The notes under the pieces are model-generated. The model saw only the letters and a program-made list of their open reading frames with translations, was not told where the DNA came from and made no database searches. Below are positions 24,424-35,226 of a stretch of 64,000 nt of DNA, in pieces. This DNA is from Oxytricha trifallax (lineage: Eukaryota; Ciliophora; Spirotrichea; Sporadotrichida; Oxytrichidae). A program made the translations under genes and the position numbers. The stretch lies in the NCBI GenBank assembly GCA_000711775.1, contig ARYC01001082.1:37879-101878 (forward strand), written 5' to 3'. The first letter of the stretch is position 1; every line of letters begins with the position of its first letter.

Positions 24424-24479
24424 AAAGTTACATTGCTGCATACTTGCGGCACCTTTCATCACTAGATAAAGTTAAAATA

Positions 24480-25958
24480 AAATAATCTAGACCCTCCATT
24501 CTTTATCTCTGTTAATCAATCCACATTTTAATTGACTATTAAATCAATAGATGTAAATGATATTGGCAATTACACACTAGTAGTTACATTGTATTTTGAT
24601 AATAATCTCATAAACAATCAACCCACAAAATATATTGGAGAATTTGAAATCTAACTCAATGTCAATAAGTTTAATAATTATTTCATACATATTCAAGATA
24701 ACAAAATAATTATTAACCAAAGTTTAATAATGCGCCATACTTTCAGACTAAGTAATTGGAAAATTAAATTGCTATAAGTGGACAATAAAAAACATATAAT
24801 TTACCTGATATATTGGATTGGGAAGAAGATAGATACTTAATCATATTATAAATATAATTTCAATTAAATAATAAATTAGAACAATATAAATTTTAAATAT
24901 TTCTTCTGCAATATTAGAGTCAAAAGATTTAGAAATCTTCACAAATTTGATAAAAATATAAATATACATATAAATTTGATCGACAAGAAATTAGTTTTTT
25001 CTCCACAAAATAAAGATGTTGGAGTTTACAAAGTAAAAATTAAAGTTGCAGATATAAATGACTAATCTCTTAGTAATACTTACACTTTCAAACTGACTGT
25101 TCAAAAAGGAGAACCAAATCAATAAATCTAAAATCCAGAAATAAATGGAATTTAAGTGCCAAGTTCAGTACTATATAATTCTGAATCTGATACTTGGAGT
25201 GAAAGTGCAACCTCAATGTATTCAGGAGATGATAAAATAATTAAGTAATACTTACAAGTTAAGATTGCATCTATATCATCTACTGGAGAAATGACACTAT
25301 TATTTTCATTTTAAATTAATTTCAATTTATTAAAATTGGAAAATAAATGAGAAATTCAATTTTTAAACCTCTACTTAGTAGGCTAAATAAAATAGGGCTG
25401 ATTGTGAGTTTAAAGTATATAAAAATAATAATTTTAAGCTAAGTAAAATTTAAACAAAAAATAACTAACTAATATTATTTGATAGTTAAATGAAGATACC
25501 TAATAAGTATTCTTTCACTTTAAATGATAGCTTAGCTATTTTGTTAGTGCAAATTACTAAAAATTATAAAGTTGACTATTCCATAATTACTTTTCAGGGA
25601 TAAATGATGAAAGTATAACTTAAATTTCCAATTGACACTAAATATATTTCAGCAATATAGGTAAATTTAAGATCTTTTTAACATAAATATCTATAGTTTG
25701 ATCAATTAAGAGTGACTTTTGTGAAAAACTTATTTTATAAGGATTTTTAAAATGATAAGGTATTGCCAAAGAGATATCAAATTAGCAAGACTGTGCCGCC
25801 TTAAATTGATAAAGGTAAGACAAATATAATATTAAAACTTTATAGAGAGTTTTGGATTAGCATCAAGCGTAGCTTCTGCAGTATAATAAAAAATCCCATA
25901 ATTTCTACAAAATAATATGATTATTTTAAATTGTTTAGATGAATTGGGCATTTAATGA
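24480..25958 (+). CDS. cadherin-like/Ig-like repeat surface protein, central MDS block
   Basis: Five MDSs separated by four small IESs (24679-24731, 24871-24899, 24952-24980, 25346-25394). Joined at the pointers they give one frame: LDPPFFISVNQSTFQLTIKS, DVNDIGNYTLVVTLYFDN, ...EIQLNVNKFNNAPYFQTK, DILDWEEDRYLI, ...LEIFTNLIDKKLVFSPQNKD, VGVYKVKIKVADINDQSLSN. The APYF opening, the D-E-D loop and the 'DVGVYKVKI' strand are typical of cadherin-like/putative-Ig repeats of ciliate surface proteins. A Ser/Thr/acidic linker then leads to LENRADCEFKVY. A 31-base GT-AG intron (25815-25845) joins VPPQIDK to ESFGLASSVASAV. TGA at 25956-25958 probably lies in the next IES. An extracellular, membrane-anchored role is inferred. 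The gene resumes at 28318. Confidence 0.8.
24679..24731. other. IES, pointer AAGTTTAATAAT
   Basis: 12-bp direct repeat at 24667-24678 and 24720-24731. Removing 53 bp joins LNVNKFNN to APYFQTK in frame; without removal the frame is wrong. Confidence 0.85.
24871..24899. other. IES, pointer TTAAATA
   Basis: 7-bp repeat at 24864-24870 and 24893-24899. Removing 29 bp joins QFQLN to ISSAILESKD in frame. Confidence 0.75.
24952..24980. other. IES, pointer AAATTTGAT
   Basis: 9-bp repeat at 24943-24951 and 24972-24980. Removing 29 bp joins EIFTNLI to DKKLVFSP in frame. Confidence 0.8.
25346..25394. other. IES, pointer AAAATA
   Basis: 6-bp repeat at 25340-25345 and 25389-25394. Removing 49 bp skips an in-frame TGA and joins NLLKLEN to RADCEFKVY. 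Confidence 0.75.
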
Positions 25959-26009
25959 GTTAAATATATATATATATCATGTTAAAAACAGAATTTAAAT
26001 TATATATTT

Positions 26010-26818
26010 GGGGGGGTCTAAGTCGGTGCAAAAATTTTTTTCGCAAAAACATCAAAATCCCTAAGTCGGTGCATGATCAATTTTTGACATTATTGATATA
26101 TTTTATTATCCTACCCCACCAATAAAAAGTATCATTATTAACTAAAATTTATGTCTCAGCTTCTGAATCGAACTCCTTCATTAAATTTTCGATCATAGGA
26201 CACTTATAATATTATTACAAAAATATTTTTTCTCTGTGACAGATATTTGTTTAAGTAAAATAAAAAAATATTATTTCATATTTTAATATCTATTTGGTCT
26301 GTAAGTAACAAAATTGGGATTAAGAACATCATAATTATTCGCTAAATATTATGATGTCTGGAATTAAAAAAATCGTAAATATTGATTAGAGTATTTAAAA
26401 AAAGACAATTAATTGAGTCAATGGTTTTTATCATAAGGCCAGACATCATTATATTTAGCGAATAATTATGATGTTCTTATTCCAAATTTTGTTACTTACA
26501 GACCAATTAGATATTAAAATATGAAATAATATTTTTTTATTTTACTTAAACAAATATCTGTCACAGAGAAAAAATATTTTTGTAATAATATTATAAGTGT
26601 CCTATGATCGAAATTTAATGAAGGAGTTCGATTCAGAAGCTGAGACATAAATTTTAGTTAATAATGATACTTTTTATGTGGGGTAGGATAATAAAATATA
26701 TCAATAATGTCAAAAATTGATCATGCACCGACTTAGGAATTTTGATGTTTTTGCGAAAAAAAATTTTGCACCGACTTAGGATTTTGAAAAATATTTTGCA
26801 CCGACTTAGACCCCCCCC
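26010..26818. mobile_element. 809-bp palindromic element with G/C-run ends
   Basis: Ends are G7-TCTAAGTCGGTGCA and its complement with C8; the motif TAAGTCGGTGCA is repeated two to three times at each end. Arms of about 370 bases pair almost perfectly around 26,400. TATATTT flanks both sides (26003-26009, 26819-26825), a 7-bp duplication. No open frame. It lies in the interval between MDSs ending at 25.95 kb and starting at 28.32 kb, so it is eliminated with that IES. Confidence 0.88.
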
Positions 26819-26825
26819 TATATTT

Positions 26826-27219
26826 GGTAAATATCATAAACAATATAAGAAATTAACAAATATTTACTCTTAAAAAAAAATCTTTTAAAATTATAATAAT
26901 CATTAACTTTGAATAAAAAACTTCTTATTACTGTATTGCTATAATAACGAATAATTGATGAAAACCTTAATATTTTTAACAAAAATTATTCAACATCTAC
27001 ATTTTAATATGTGATTTTAATTAACGCTTATTCTAAAATTGTAATTTAGTGTAAATTTGGAAAATAATATTTTTAATTATAAATGTGAAAAAGAGTATTT
27101 TAAGCCAAAAAATAACTTATAGTAAATAACATTTTGAAAGCTTTATTTTAATAAATAATTAATTCATAAAAAATCAAATTTCAAAAAAAATAGTCCTGTA
27201 ATTTAATAAAATTGAAATA
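26826..27219. other. AT-rich spacer between two foldback elements
   Basis: No coding or structural signal recognised. Confidence 0.5.
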
Positions 27220-28310
27220 AATATTATTGTATTGAATATACACTATCAACAGTCTTTGGAACAAATATTACTAATTGCATTTAATTGGCAAAATTACATA
27301 AACAAATACAAAGTAAAATAAATTACACCTAATTTGAGAAGGCTATAAATTTAATCACAAATCAACTAAACGTAATTTCAACCATGATGTATAACTGTTT
27401 AATGTCTTATTTTAGATTTTATTCTAAAAGCTTAATTAAATTTTTAATAGATTTAAATTGATAGTTTATTAATTATATTTAATAAAACTAAACACTGAAC
27501 ACTAAACACATTAAACGTGCGATTATGAATTTGATTAGTGGCGAAATGCTATATAATATAATAAAAAAGTAAATACAAAGAATAAATATTTAAGAAATGG
27601 AGAGTGTTTTCTAGGGATACGATGAACAACCTCACTTCTTCGAGAAGATGAAAAGTATAGCAAATATGAAGAAGCTATTTGAGGGAAGAGAATATGCTTT
27701 TTATGACAAGTACGAATCCAATCAACTAACTAACATAAACACCGCAACTTAAATCCGGTAGACATTGCATTGTTCATCAAAAGATAAGCTGTGAGCCAAC
27801 TTGTAATAACGTCAAAATCATGAGAAGAGAGTGCCCTATTAGAACACTCTAGATGGCAAATTACCTGTATAGAAAACATTGAGAAGAGAGGAGGAAGTAA
27901 CATGCAAAAGAGCAGAGGACATTGACAGAAATGTTGGAGAAGAACAGGAATAGAGAGATTCACGCAGTTGATAGAATGCATTTACTTTTTTATTATATTA
28001 TATAGCATTTCGCCACTAATCAAATTCACAATCGCACGTTTAATGTGTTTAATGTTAAGTTTTATTAAATATAATTAATTAAACTATTAATTTTAAATCT
28101 ATTAATAATTTAATTAAGCTTTTAAAATAAAATCTAAAATAAGACATTAAACAGTTATACATCAAGGTTGAAATTACGATTATTTGATTTGTAATTAAAT
28201 TTAAAGCCTTCTCAATTTAGGTGTAATTTATTTTACTTTGTATTTGTTTATGTAATTTTCACAATTAAATGCAATTTAGTAATATTGCAATAAATTTCAT
28301 TCTGTAATTA
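27220..28310. mobile_element. 1.1-kb inverted-repeat element with an internal gene-like segment
   Basis: Arms of about 340 bases (27220-27577 and 27981-28310) are reverse complements, diverging outward. Unlike the other foldbacks it has a 400-base single-copy loop that is less AT-rich and contains an open frame. No transposase recognised. Confidence 0.8.
27597..27971 (+). CDS. hypothetical protein in the loop of the 27.2-28.3 kb inverted repeat
   Basis: ATG at 27597 gives MESVFQGYDEQPHFFEKMKS, IANMKKLFEGREYAFYDKYE, then TGA at codon 66. The same frame continues open for 58 more codons (NHEKRVPYQNTLDGKLPVQ, RREEEVTCKRAEDIDRN) to TGA 27969. Either the first TGA is a mutation, an intron (candidate donor GTGAGC at 27791) crosses it, or the protein ends there at 65 residues. 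Not recognised. Charged, soluble-looking, no signal peptide. Confidence 0.5.
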
Positions 28311-28317
28311 AATATCT

Positions 28318-28503
28318 ATTCTTATTAAATTGTTAGTGGCTTCAGCTTACAGCAGTTATGGAATTTATTTGAAGGATTTCAATTCATTACTCATTTGCCT
28401 TTGATCCAGATTATTTTACCATCTAATGCTCTATATTTCTTTGGATTCATTAATGATATAGCAAGTTTAAATTAAATACCAGTTGACAACTTAAACAATG
28501 AGT
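28318..28503 (+). CDS. surface-protein gene, MDS with C-terminal juxtamembrane region
   Basis: Reads IVSGFSLQQLWNLFEGFQF, ITHLPLIQIILPSNALYFFG, FINDIASLNQIPVDNLNNE. The 'SLQQLW...EG.Q...HLPL' pattern is typical of the region after the repeat domains in ciliate cadherin-like surface proteins. Ends at pointer ATGAGT (28498-28503). The upstream joint to 25.9 kb was not fixed; an ATT-sized pointer (...NNMII to VSGFS) would work. Confidence 0.78.
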
Positions 28504-29068
28504 AAAAATTGATTTAAACATTCAAATTGAAAAGATTATTTAATAAGTATATTACACTATTTTAATATTATTTCTATAAAATACTATTAAAAACTACTCT
28601 ATTTCGAAATAATATTGATTTCGAAATAGAGTAATATTAAATTAAAAAACTTACTCATATATATAATTACTATATTAAAATGAAATTAGTTTTTTTAATA
28701 TTTATAGTTTATATTTTAAATATTTTTAATTTACTTTAACTTTATTATAACTTTATTAATAAATTTAAAAATCTTCAAAATTTATTGATCAAGTAAAATA
28801 CTATTTTGCTTTATTATATAAAATTTTAATGTTTAAAATATGAATTGTAAATATTTAAAAAACTCATTTCATTTTAATACAGTAATTTAATATTTGAGTA
28901 AATTGTTTAATTTAATATCACTCTATTTCTAAATGAATATTATTTCTTAATAGCGTATTTTTTAATTGTATCTAATAGAATTAATACTAAAATAATGTAT
29001 TAAACTTATTGATTAATTTTTTTAATTTAAATTTTTAAATCAATTTTTACTTAATATGCTTTATGAGT
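28504..29068. other. 565-bp IES that is itself a foldback element, pointer ATGAGT
   Basis: ATGAGT occurs at 28498-28503 and 29063-29068. Everything between is one inverted repeat with arms of about 230 bases, including a small inner hairpin CTCTATTTCGAAATA at 28599. Removal joins PVDNLNNE to FDTFNDEPY in frame. Confidence 0.82.
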
Positions 29069-29205
29069 TTGACACATTTAATGATGAACCCTACAATGAA
29101 TACTTTCAAATGATGAATTACTCATCAGTAAATTCAATAACTGATCTCGGATTACTCTATTACTTTTACTTGCTACATATCTTTGTCATTATTTTTAAAT
29201 ATATT
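29063..29205 (+). CDS. surface-protein gene, MDS with first C-terminal membrane segment
   Basis: Reads FDTFNDEPYNEYFQMMNYSS, VNSITDLGLLYYFYLLHIFV, IIFKYI; the last part is a clear hydrophobic membrane segment. TBE-D begins at 29206 directly after the duplicated ATT, so the transposon sits in or at the edge of this coding segment. Confidence 0.75.
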
Positions 29206-29341
29206 CAAATCCCCAAAACCCCTTAACAAGATGTTTTAGTGATTTGATTTGTAGAGTAAAGTTGTAGTTTTATTGGGGCTAGCAGAGAAATTCGGGAAGT
29301 TTGCAAAATATGAATTGAAATTAGTGAAATTTAGTTTCTAT

Positions 29342-31850
29342 TCATGATGAGATATAATAAGATTTGATGGTTAATTTTAGGTATTGTCCGACTATTACTA
29401 TAGACTAAGTCAAACCATTATTAAATTATATATCAATTTCAAAGTTTTATCACAAGAGTGCTACAACCATTAGGTACCATTGCTTGCTTTCTAGCTGTTT
29501 ATCGTGTAAATTCTTGCTCATGCTCACATTAACTATATTTGAGATTTCAAGTCTTTAAAGTATGGGAACCATTTCCTCTCAACTATAGAGCTGTAATGTT
29601 TCATCGTATTTTCAAGACTTTCGTATCTCACCATAAAATATAGCCCGTAAAGAAATCTACAGTCGGACACTCCCATAGAAGTAATGAGCTTTATAAAACT
29701 TTCTTTCATAGACTTACTAATAATTGTCACAGCAAACGAAGCCTCCTGCATATCAGACAATGTTGATAACCATTATCATCTAAACAAAGTAGAAATCTAT
29801 ATAAAAAGCTTACAAAAATATGCATACTTTTGAAAACCGACCTAGTTCAACTCATTATCACCAGACTAAAAGAAAATCGTTATTAAACTACTAAAAATAT
29901 TAATCAAAATTAAGAACTTTCACACATAATTCAAATTCAAAGATTTAGGTGACAGAGTCCAGCAACTAAGAAAGAAAGGAGGAAGATAAGGAAAGAACCC
30001 AAGAAGAAAACAAAGAAGCAACAAGAGCAAAGAAAAGAGAAGAAGACTTAATATACAATGAGTTAATCTCCATAACCTAAAATTGCTTATCCTTTACACA
30101 TTACTATGTATTTTAGATCGGGGGTCCCCAGAAACTTCTATGTTATCAAATTATGGATGGGATGTACATATCTGGAATTTTTGAAAATTCGAGATCTGTT
30201 TTGGAGCTCCAAATCTAATACATCTGTAATTCCAGGCACAGAACTTGAATTCCATATATATCTTGAATTCCAGATTGGTAGTGAATTTCCAGATATATGC
30301 ATGGATTAGATGATATAATGAATATATTAAAAATTATTGATGAAATAGAATGGAAGCGGTGAAACTTGAAAAATAAATTCTTGGTCTAAAATGAATAATT
30401 ATAACTGCCACTAATTACAGTAGCTTCTAGAATTTATTTTAATCTGGCTACTTACCGTTAGTTTTAAAATGTACACCGTATGGGTTATTGCTTTTCAAGT
30501 GTGATAGTTTTTACGTCATATATCATTTAACCGATTTGACCAATTTTCCCGATTTTTTCCGATTTATCTTATATTATTTGTAATCAAATTTTGAAAAAAA
30601 TTAAATGTAATTAAATTTAGCTAGATATAATTTAAAAATATATGGAGTTTTAATGAATAAAATGTGGATCTCTGTCTAAAACGTTATAGAAGTTTATTGA
30701 TTTAATTCCAAAAAAATACCGGTAGTGGCATCAACATTAAGAAATGCATTGTAAAAGTCATCGGTGTCCATGAAACAATAGATGCAATCTGAAATTTTTG
30801 AAAAGGCAGTAATTTTCTTTTTTTTTTTAATTATTGATGAACTTAGAGTGGGGAACCAAATTGGAAATGCGACATTGTTAAATTTCATGAGATAGGCATC
30901 ATCAATGTTGAGGTTGGGATATTTCATGAAATCATCAACATACTATGCAAAATAGATATGAACTCGATAAGTAGGACCATACAATCACTCTACTCTCTCA
31001 CTTCTAAAGTGACACAAATTTTATGGCTTACAAATCGCGGAGGAAACACAGAGGTCAGCATTTCATCCATTACTACACCTGATTTATTTAAATTGTATTC
31101 GGCTAAATTTAATTACATATTACATTTTTTCAAAATTCAATCACAAATATTCTCAGTCAAATCGGTTAAATGACATATGACTTAAAATTATCACCTGAAA
31201 ACAATAAACAGATACGTAGTACATTTTGAAATATAATGGTAAGTAGCCAGAACCAACAATAATTAAAAAAATGCAATATACAATAATATGAAATATATAT
31301 TAATTAAATGAATAAATTTAATTTAATTATTATTTTTTATATGCAAATAAAAATATTCCAGATCAGATAAATCTTGAATTCCAGATCTGTATCCGGAACT
31401 TTATTAAGCGATTTGAACATTTTTAACAGATCTGGAATTTCGAAAAATTCCAGGTGTGTTCAAACCAATCCCTAATGTATTATTATTCTTATTATTATTA
31501 TTATAAAAAATAGCCAATATTTATAAGAGAAATATTTCTTTCATGAATGCCAATAGAGAGTAGAGAGTGATTGTATTCGCAATACCATTTTATAGTAAGA
31601 ATATAAACTATATTGATGATTTAAACCAGAAAGCTGTTGATGATATTATCAAGTTCATACGCTGATGAAGCTGTGATCAACTTCAAACACTTTTAACTCG
31701 AACTGATATAAGAAGCATGATAATATACCTGTTTAAGAATAAAATGTAAAGGCTGTTACTCAAGCAATTTATCTGGATTAGTGAAGATTAAGGTTTCGAA
31801 ACTAATTTTATGCATCCACGCTATATTAAGCGATAGTAGTAGAAATTTCT
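29342..31850 (+). pseudogene. TBE-D 42 kDa transposase, split by insert and truncated
   Basis: N-terminal homology at 29342-29645 (compare TBE-G 35227-35570) and resumption at 31510 (ATAGCCAATATTTATAAG) through a region equivalent to the ADEAVF segment to HPRYIKRQ at about 31840, where homology switches abruptly to the 57 kDa gene. The segment with the remaining catalytic residues is lost. Confidence 0.7.
29646..31515. mobile_element. 1.87-kb foreign insert in the TBE-D transposase gene
   Basis: Flanked by ATAGCC at 29640-29645 and 31510-31515, where transposase homology stops and restarts without loss. Contains three things. First, a minus-strand coding-like segment at 29646-29830 (EASFAVTIISKSMKESFIK, LITSMGVSDCRFLYG). 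Second, a plus-strand E/K/R-rich frame at 29950-30115 (KEEDKERTQEENKEATRAK). Third, an imperfect inverted repeat from about 30155 to 31470 with CTGGAATT subrepeats, whose interior carries the minus-strand frame at 30694-30950 (YVDDFMKYPNLNIDDAYLM, FNNVAFPIWFPTLSS). None recognised. Confidence 0.65.
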
Positions 31851-31854
31851 CTTC

Positions 31855-32890
31855 CAAAATACAAGAAATAAATACAGTAGAAAAAAGGGTATTAGTGCAA
31901 AATATGTATGAAATCTTAATCACTAAATCTTCTAAAATAAAAAAGGCATATGCAAAAGCATCTATTTGTGAGTTCTTAATTTCAGATAAAGATACTCAAA
32001 AGCTTTTACATTCTAAAAGATAATATAATACTCTTGAATCTTAAAGAGAGAAGCAAGAGAATCTCAAGAAATAGAAACGGTTTGTAACTAATGAATCAAC
32101 GATCAAGTAAGTTTCGTAGAGAGAGCTATGTATTATCCAGCATTAAATGGATTTATTAATGGAAAACTGCTTGAATATAAATGTGCCAAAAATATCAAAA
32201 CATATAATTGTTGGTGAATTTGTATACTATTTATATCATATAGAAAGAACAGTAGAATGAATTTGCTCTAGAATAAATGGAACTTAGATAAGACATTGCA
32301 AGTAATTTATTAGGCTAAATGGTGTTATCTTAAGCTATAGTATTATCGCGTTGAGGCGAAATAAAATAAAAATGACCTCATTACAGATGCCTTGATGAAT
32401 TAAATGATATTCTATCAACTATGATAAAAGATGTCAAGGAATTGCATGAACATGGATTTATTAAAGAGATTTGAAGCCTAAAAATATTATGCTGAATCTT
32501 TGGTTTTTGGAGGTAGTTGTTTTAAATTTCAATAGAGCCTTTAGATTGGAGATTGATTTTAACATTAGAAAATATTATTATGATACCTTATTACTTTCTA
32601 ATTAGAGAGATAAATTGATTAATGGTTAAGTTCATGATGATATATGGGCAATAGCTACTATTATAAAAGAGAGCGATTTGGAAAGCATTCTTAATTTGGG
32701 ACTAAGCATGAAAATAATCAATTATTTTTGCTTTGAAGCATATTAAGTAAGAAGATGTTTGCAAGGAAATAGAGATTATAATAGTCAGAAATTTTTCCTT
32801 TTCTAGGTAAGCACAAGCTGGCATACTTGAAACACTAAATAGAGCAAAATTCAAGAGATACAACAAAGACAGGCAATTGAAATTATTTTG
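31855..32890 (+). pseudogene. TBE-D 57 kDa zinc finger-kinase remnant
   Basis: Homologous to the TBE-F copy: segment reading IKKAYAKASICEFLISD, then the kinase-like part ending IWAIATIIKESDLESI. The kinase catalytic loop is degraded and several frames are needed. The 80-residue frame from 31781 is a fusion of the transposase and 57 kDa remnants, not a gene. Confidence 0.7.
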
Positions 32891-33032
32891 ATTAGAATAT
32901 ACTAAAATTCATAAAATACATACTAATTCACATAGAAACTGCTTTTTTCTACTTGACCAAAGATGTTCTAAAAATAAAATCTACAAATAAAATCAATAAA
33001 ACATCAAATATATTGGTTTTGGGGTTTTTATT

Positions 33033-33258
33033 GCAGATAATTGGTCTAATCGAGATAACGCTCCAAATATTTTACTATGCCTCACCATTTTAAAATTTTA
33101 ATTTTTTTGTAATTTTTCACATTTACTTTTCTCTTTGAACATTCGATAAATTTGTCACTCAAGTATAGAACTATACTAATATCATATTTATCATACTCAT
33201 CAGATTATTTCTATTTCAATTTATGAAAAATATTTGTTCTGACCAAGACCCTCAACAG
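33033..33258. other. short single-copy stretch after TBE-D
   Basis: The first bases continue a possible frame of the interrupted gene (IADNWSNRDNAPNILLC) but no pointer was verified. Confidence 0.35.
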
Positions 33259-34140
33259 ATACCACCTCTCCCCTAAGCCGAGACACCCCTCACTTTGTTG
33301 TATTTTTTTCATAAATTTAGTTTTTACTAAAAATAAATTTCTTGACCTGCAGACGGCTATTACTATAATATATAATTAAATTTTTTGTATGTTTCACTAC
33401 GTCCGGTTACTCTTTTTTAAATATTCTACCATAAGAAATAATTATATTAACATTACTTTTGACTATAATTAGTAATAATATAATTTTCATTGACAGACAT
33501 TATCTTTATTTAAAATTTTCTTATAACTTAAATTACTTCTATTTGACTAAATATTAAGAATTAATATAATAACTTTCCCAATTATTTTTCTTCTCTTCAT
33601 TTCTTTATAAATACTGTAAATATTATTTTTACTTTACTTTTTTAATTATTAATAAATATAATTGATTTATTTTCGTCTTTGGGAAAGTTATAGGGAATTT
33701 CTTATGCTTAGATTACCATTAAAATATATAAATAAATCAATTATATTTATTAATAATTAAAAAAAGTAAAGTAAAAATAATATTAAAAGTATTTATAAAG
33801 AAATGAAGAGAAGAAAAATTATTGGGAAAATTATTTATATTAATTCTTAATATTTAGTAAAATGGAAGTGATTTAAGTTATAAGAAAATTTTAAATAAAG
33901 ATAATGTCTGTCAATGAAAATTATATTATTACTAATTATAGTCAAAAGTAATGTTAATATAATTATTTCTTATGGGAGATTATTTAAAAAAGAGTAACCG
34001 GACGTAGTGAAACATATAAAAAATTATATATAATAGAAATAGCCGTCTGCAGGTCAAGAAATTTACTTTTAGTAAAAACTAAATTTATGAAAAAAATACA
34101 ACAAAGTGAGGGGTGTCTCGGCTTAGGGGAGAGGTGGTAT
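33259..34140. repeat. 882-bp near-perfect palindrome
   Basis: Left arm starts ATACCACCTCTCCCCTAAGC, right arm ends with its complement at 34140; arms of about 430 bases pair around 33,700. No coding frame. Located between TBE-D and the next coding island, so it lies in eliminated DNA. Confidence 0.92.
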
Positions 34141-34319
34141 CGGTCAAAATATATATTATTTAAAGTGAAGAATTATTTTTACAATTATTTTCGATATTTT
34201 TCAAATAAAGTGAATTATTTTAAATAATAAACTAATAATAATAAAAATGAAAATGATCAGTGCATTCACATTATATTGTGTGTAATATAACAAAATATAT
34301 CTATAAAATATATTTTATA

Positions 34320-34757
34320 GTTGCCCTGCCTGGTAAGACTGGAGACGTCAACGAACAGGAGGTTCACGAAGTCACATAGAGTGGGGAGCTGGGAGGCAAA
34401 TTATAATCTGACGATGATGAAGACGACGATGAAGAAGATTAGATATACATTTTCTTTTAATGATATTACATTTGTGTTTGTTATAAATTTATTATTGACG
34501 GATATTATTTTTCTTGCAACTCTAGAATGTAATCCTTATGATTACTCCTGAAATCAACAAGCAAAAAATCTAAATCAAAATTAGGTAAATGTGCATGGTG
34601 TGAAGCTAATCGAGTACATATAGGGGTAAATCCTTTCAGATAAATAAAATGGATCGCCAAAATTCAAAGTTTGAATATCTGATTATATCTATCTGGCTGG
34701 CTTTAGAACCAGTATTAACTGACACAGAGAGGCAAATATTCAAAAAAAAGGAGATGT
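34320..34757 (+). CDS. candidate MDS islands of the surface-protein gene
   Basis: Two islands. At 34320-34560 one frame gives GDVNEQEVHEVTQSGELGG and an acidic DDDEDDDEED run; another gives KKIRYTFSFNDITFVFVINL, LLTDIIFLATLECNPYDY, a possible membrane segment. At 34650-34757 the frame is MDRQNSKFEYLIISIWLALE, PVLTDTERQIFKKKEM before TGA. Location and hydrophobicity fit the multi-pass part of the gene between 29.2 and 39.8 kb, but frame choice and pointers are not settled. Confidence 0.4.
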
Positions 34758-35226
34758 GAATAAATGAAAAAATATAAAGAATTAAAAATTATGTAGTGTG
34801 AGGTATGGTAAAATATTTGGAGCGACATCTCAGTCAGAACAGATAGTTTTAATTATTCTAGCCATAACATTGAGGCTATTAAACTTTCCCAAATACAAGT
34901 AATATTTTAACTCCAACAACAAATTATTAGGAAAGTACTTAGATGGCTTTATGAGCTTGTGATTTTCAACTTGATGATTCGATTTTTTATTGAAAACTAT
35001 CTTGAATTATTTCTTTGCTGTTTCATCAATATACTTCATGTAAGAATACAAGCTTAGAAATTTCTTTATAGATTAAATTTGATTACACTCAAAATCATAA
35101 AACCCTAAATTAGATGTTTTAGTGATTTAATTTTTTTGGTATAGTTGGATCTCAATGAGGTTATTAGAGAAATTAGACCAATTTTAAAAATAAAAAATAG
35201 AAACTAAAGAAGTTTAGCGACAATAT

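Larger units (their letters stand above)
29206..33029. mobile_element. TBE-D, degenerate, reversed, with 1.87-kb insert
   Basis: Left end CAAATCCCCAAAACCCC at 29206-29222; right end GGTTTTGGGGTTTTT to 33029; ATT duplicated at 29203-29205 and 33030-33032. Order 42 kDa (+) then 57 kDa (+), with the 22 kDa gene deleted at about 31850. The 42 kDa gene is split by a foreign insert. Confidence 0.85.

Noticed and set aside
24480-25958. A pseudogene with multiple frameshifts
   Set aside because: Each apparent frameshift coincides with a direct-repeat-bounded AT-rich segment whose removal restores frame; IESs explain it better.
27730-27981. 83-codon minus frame in the foldback loop
   Set aside because: Competes with the plus-strand frame that has a better start and charged, protein-like composition; kept only as an alternative.
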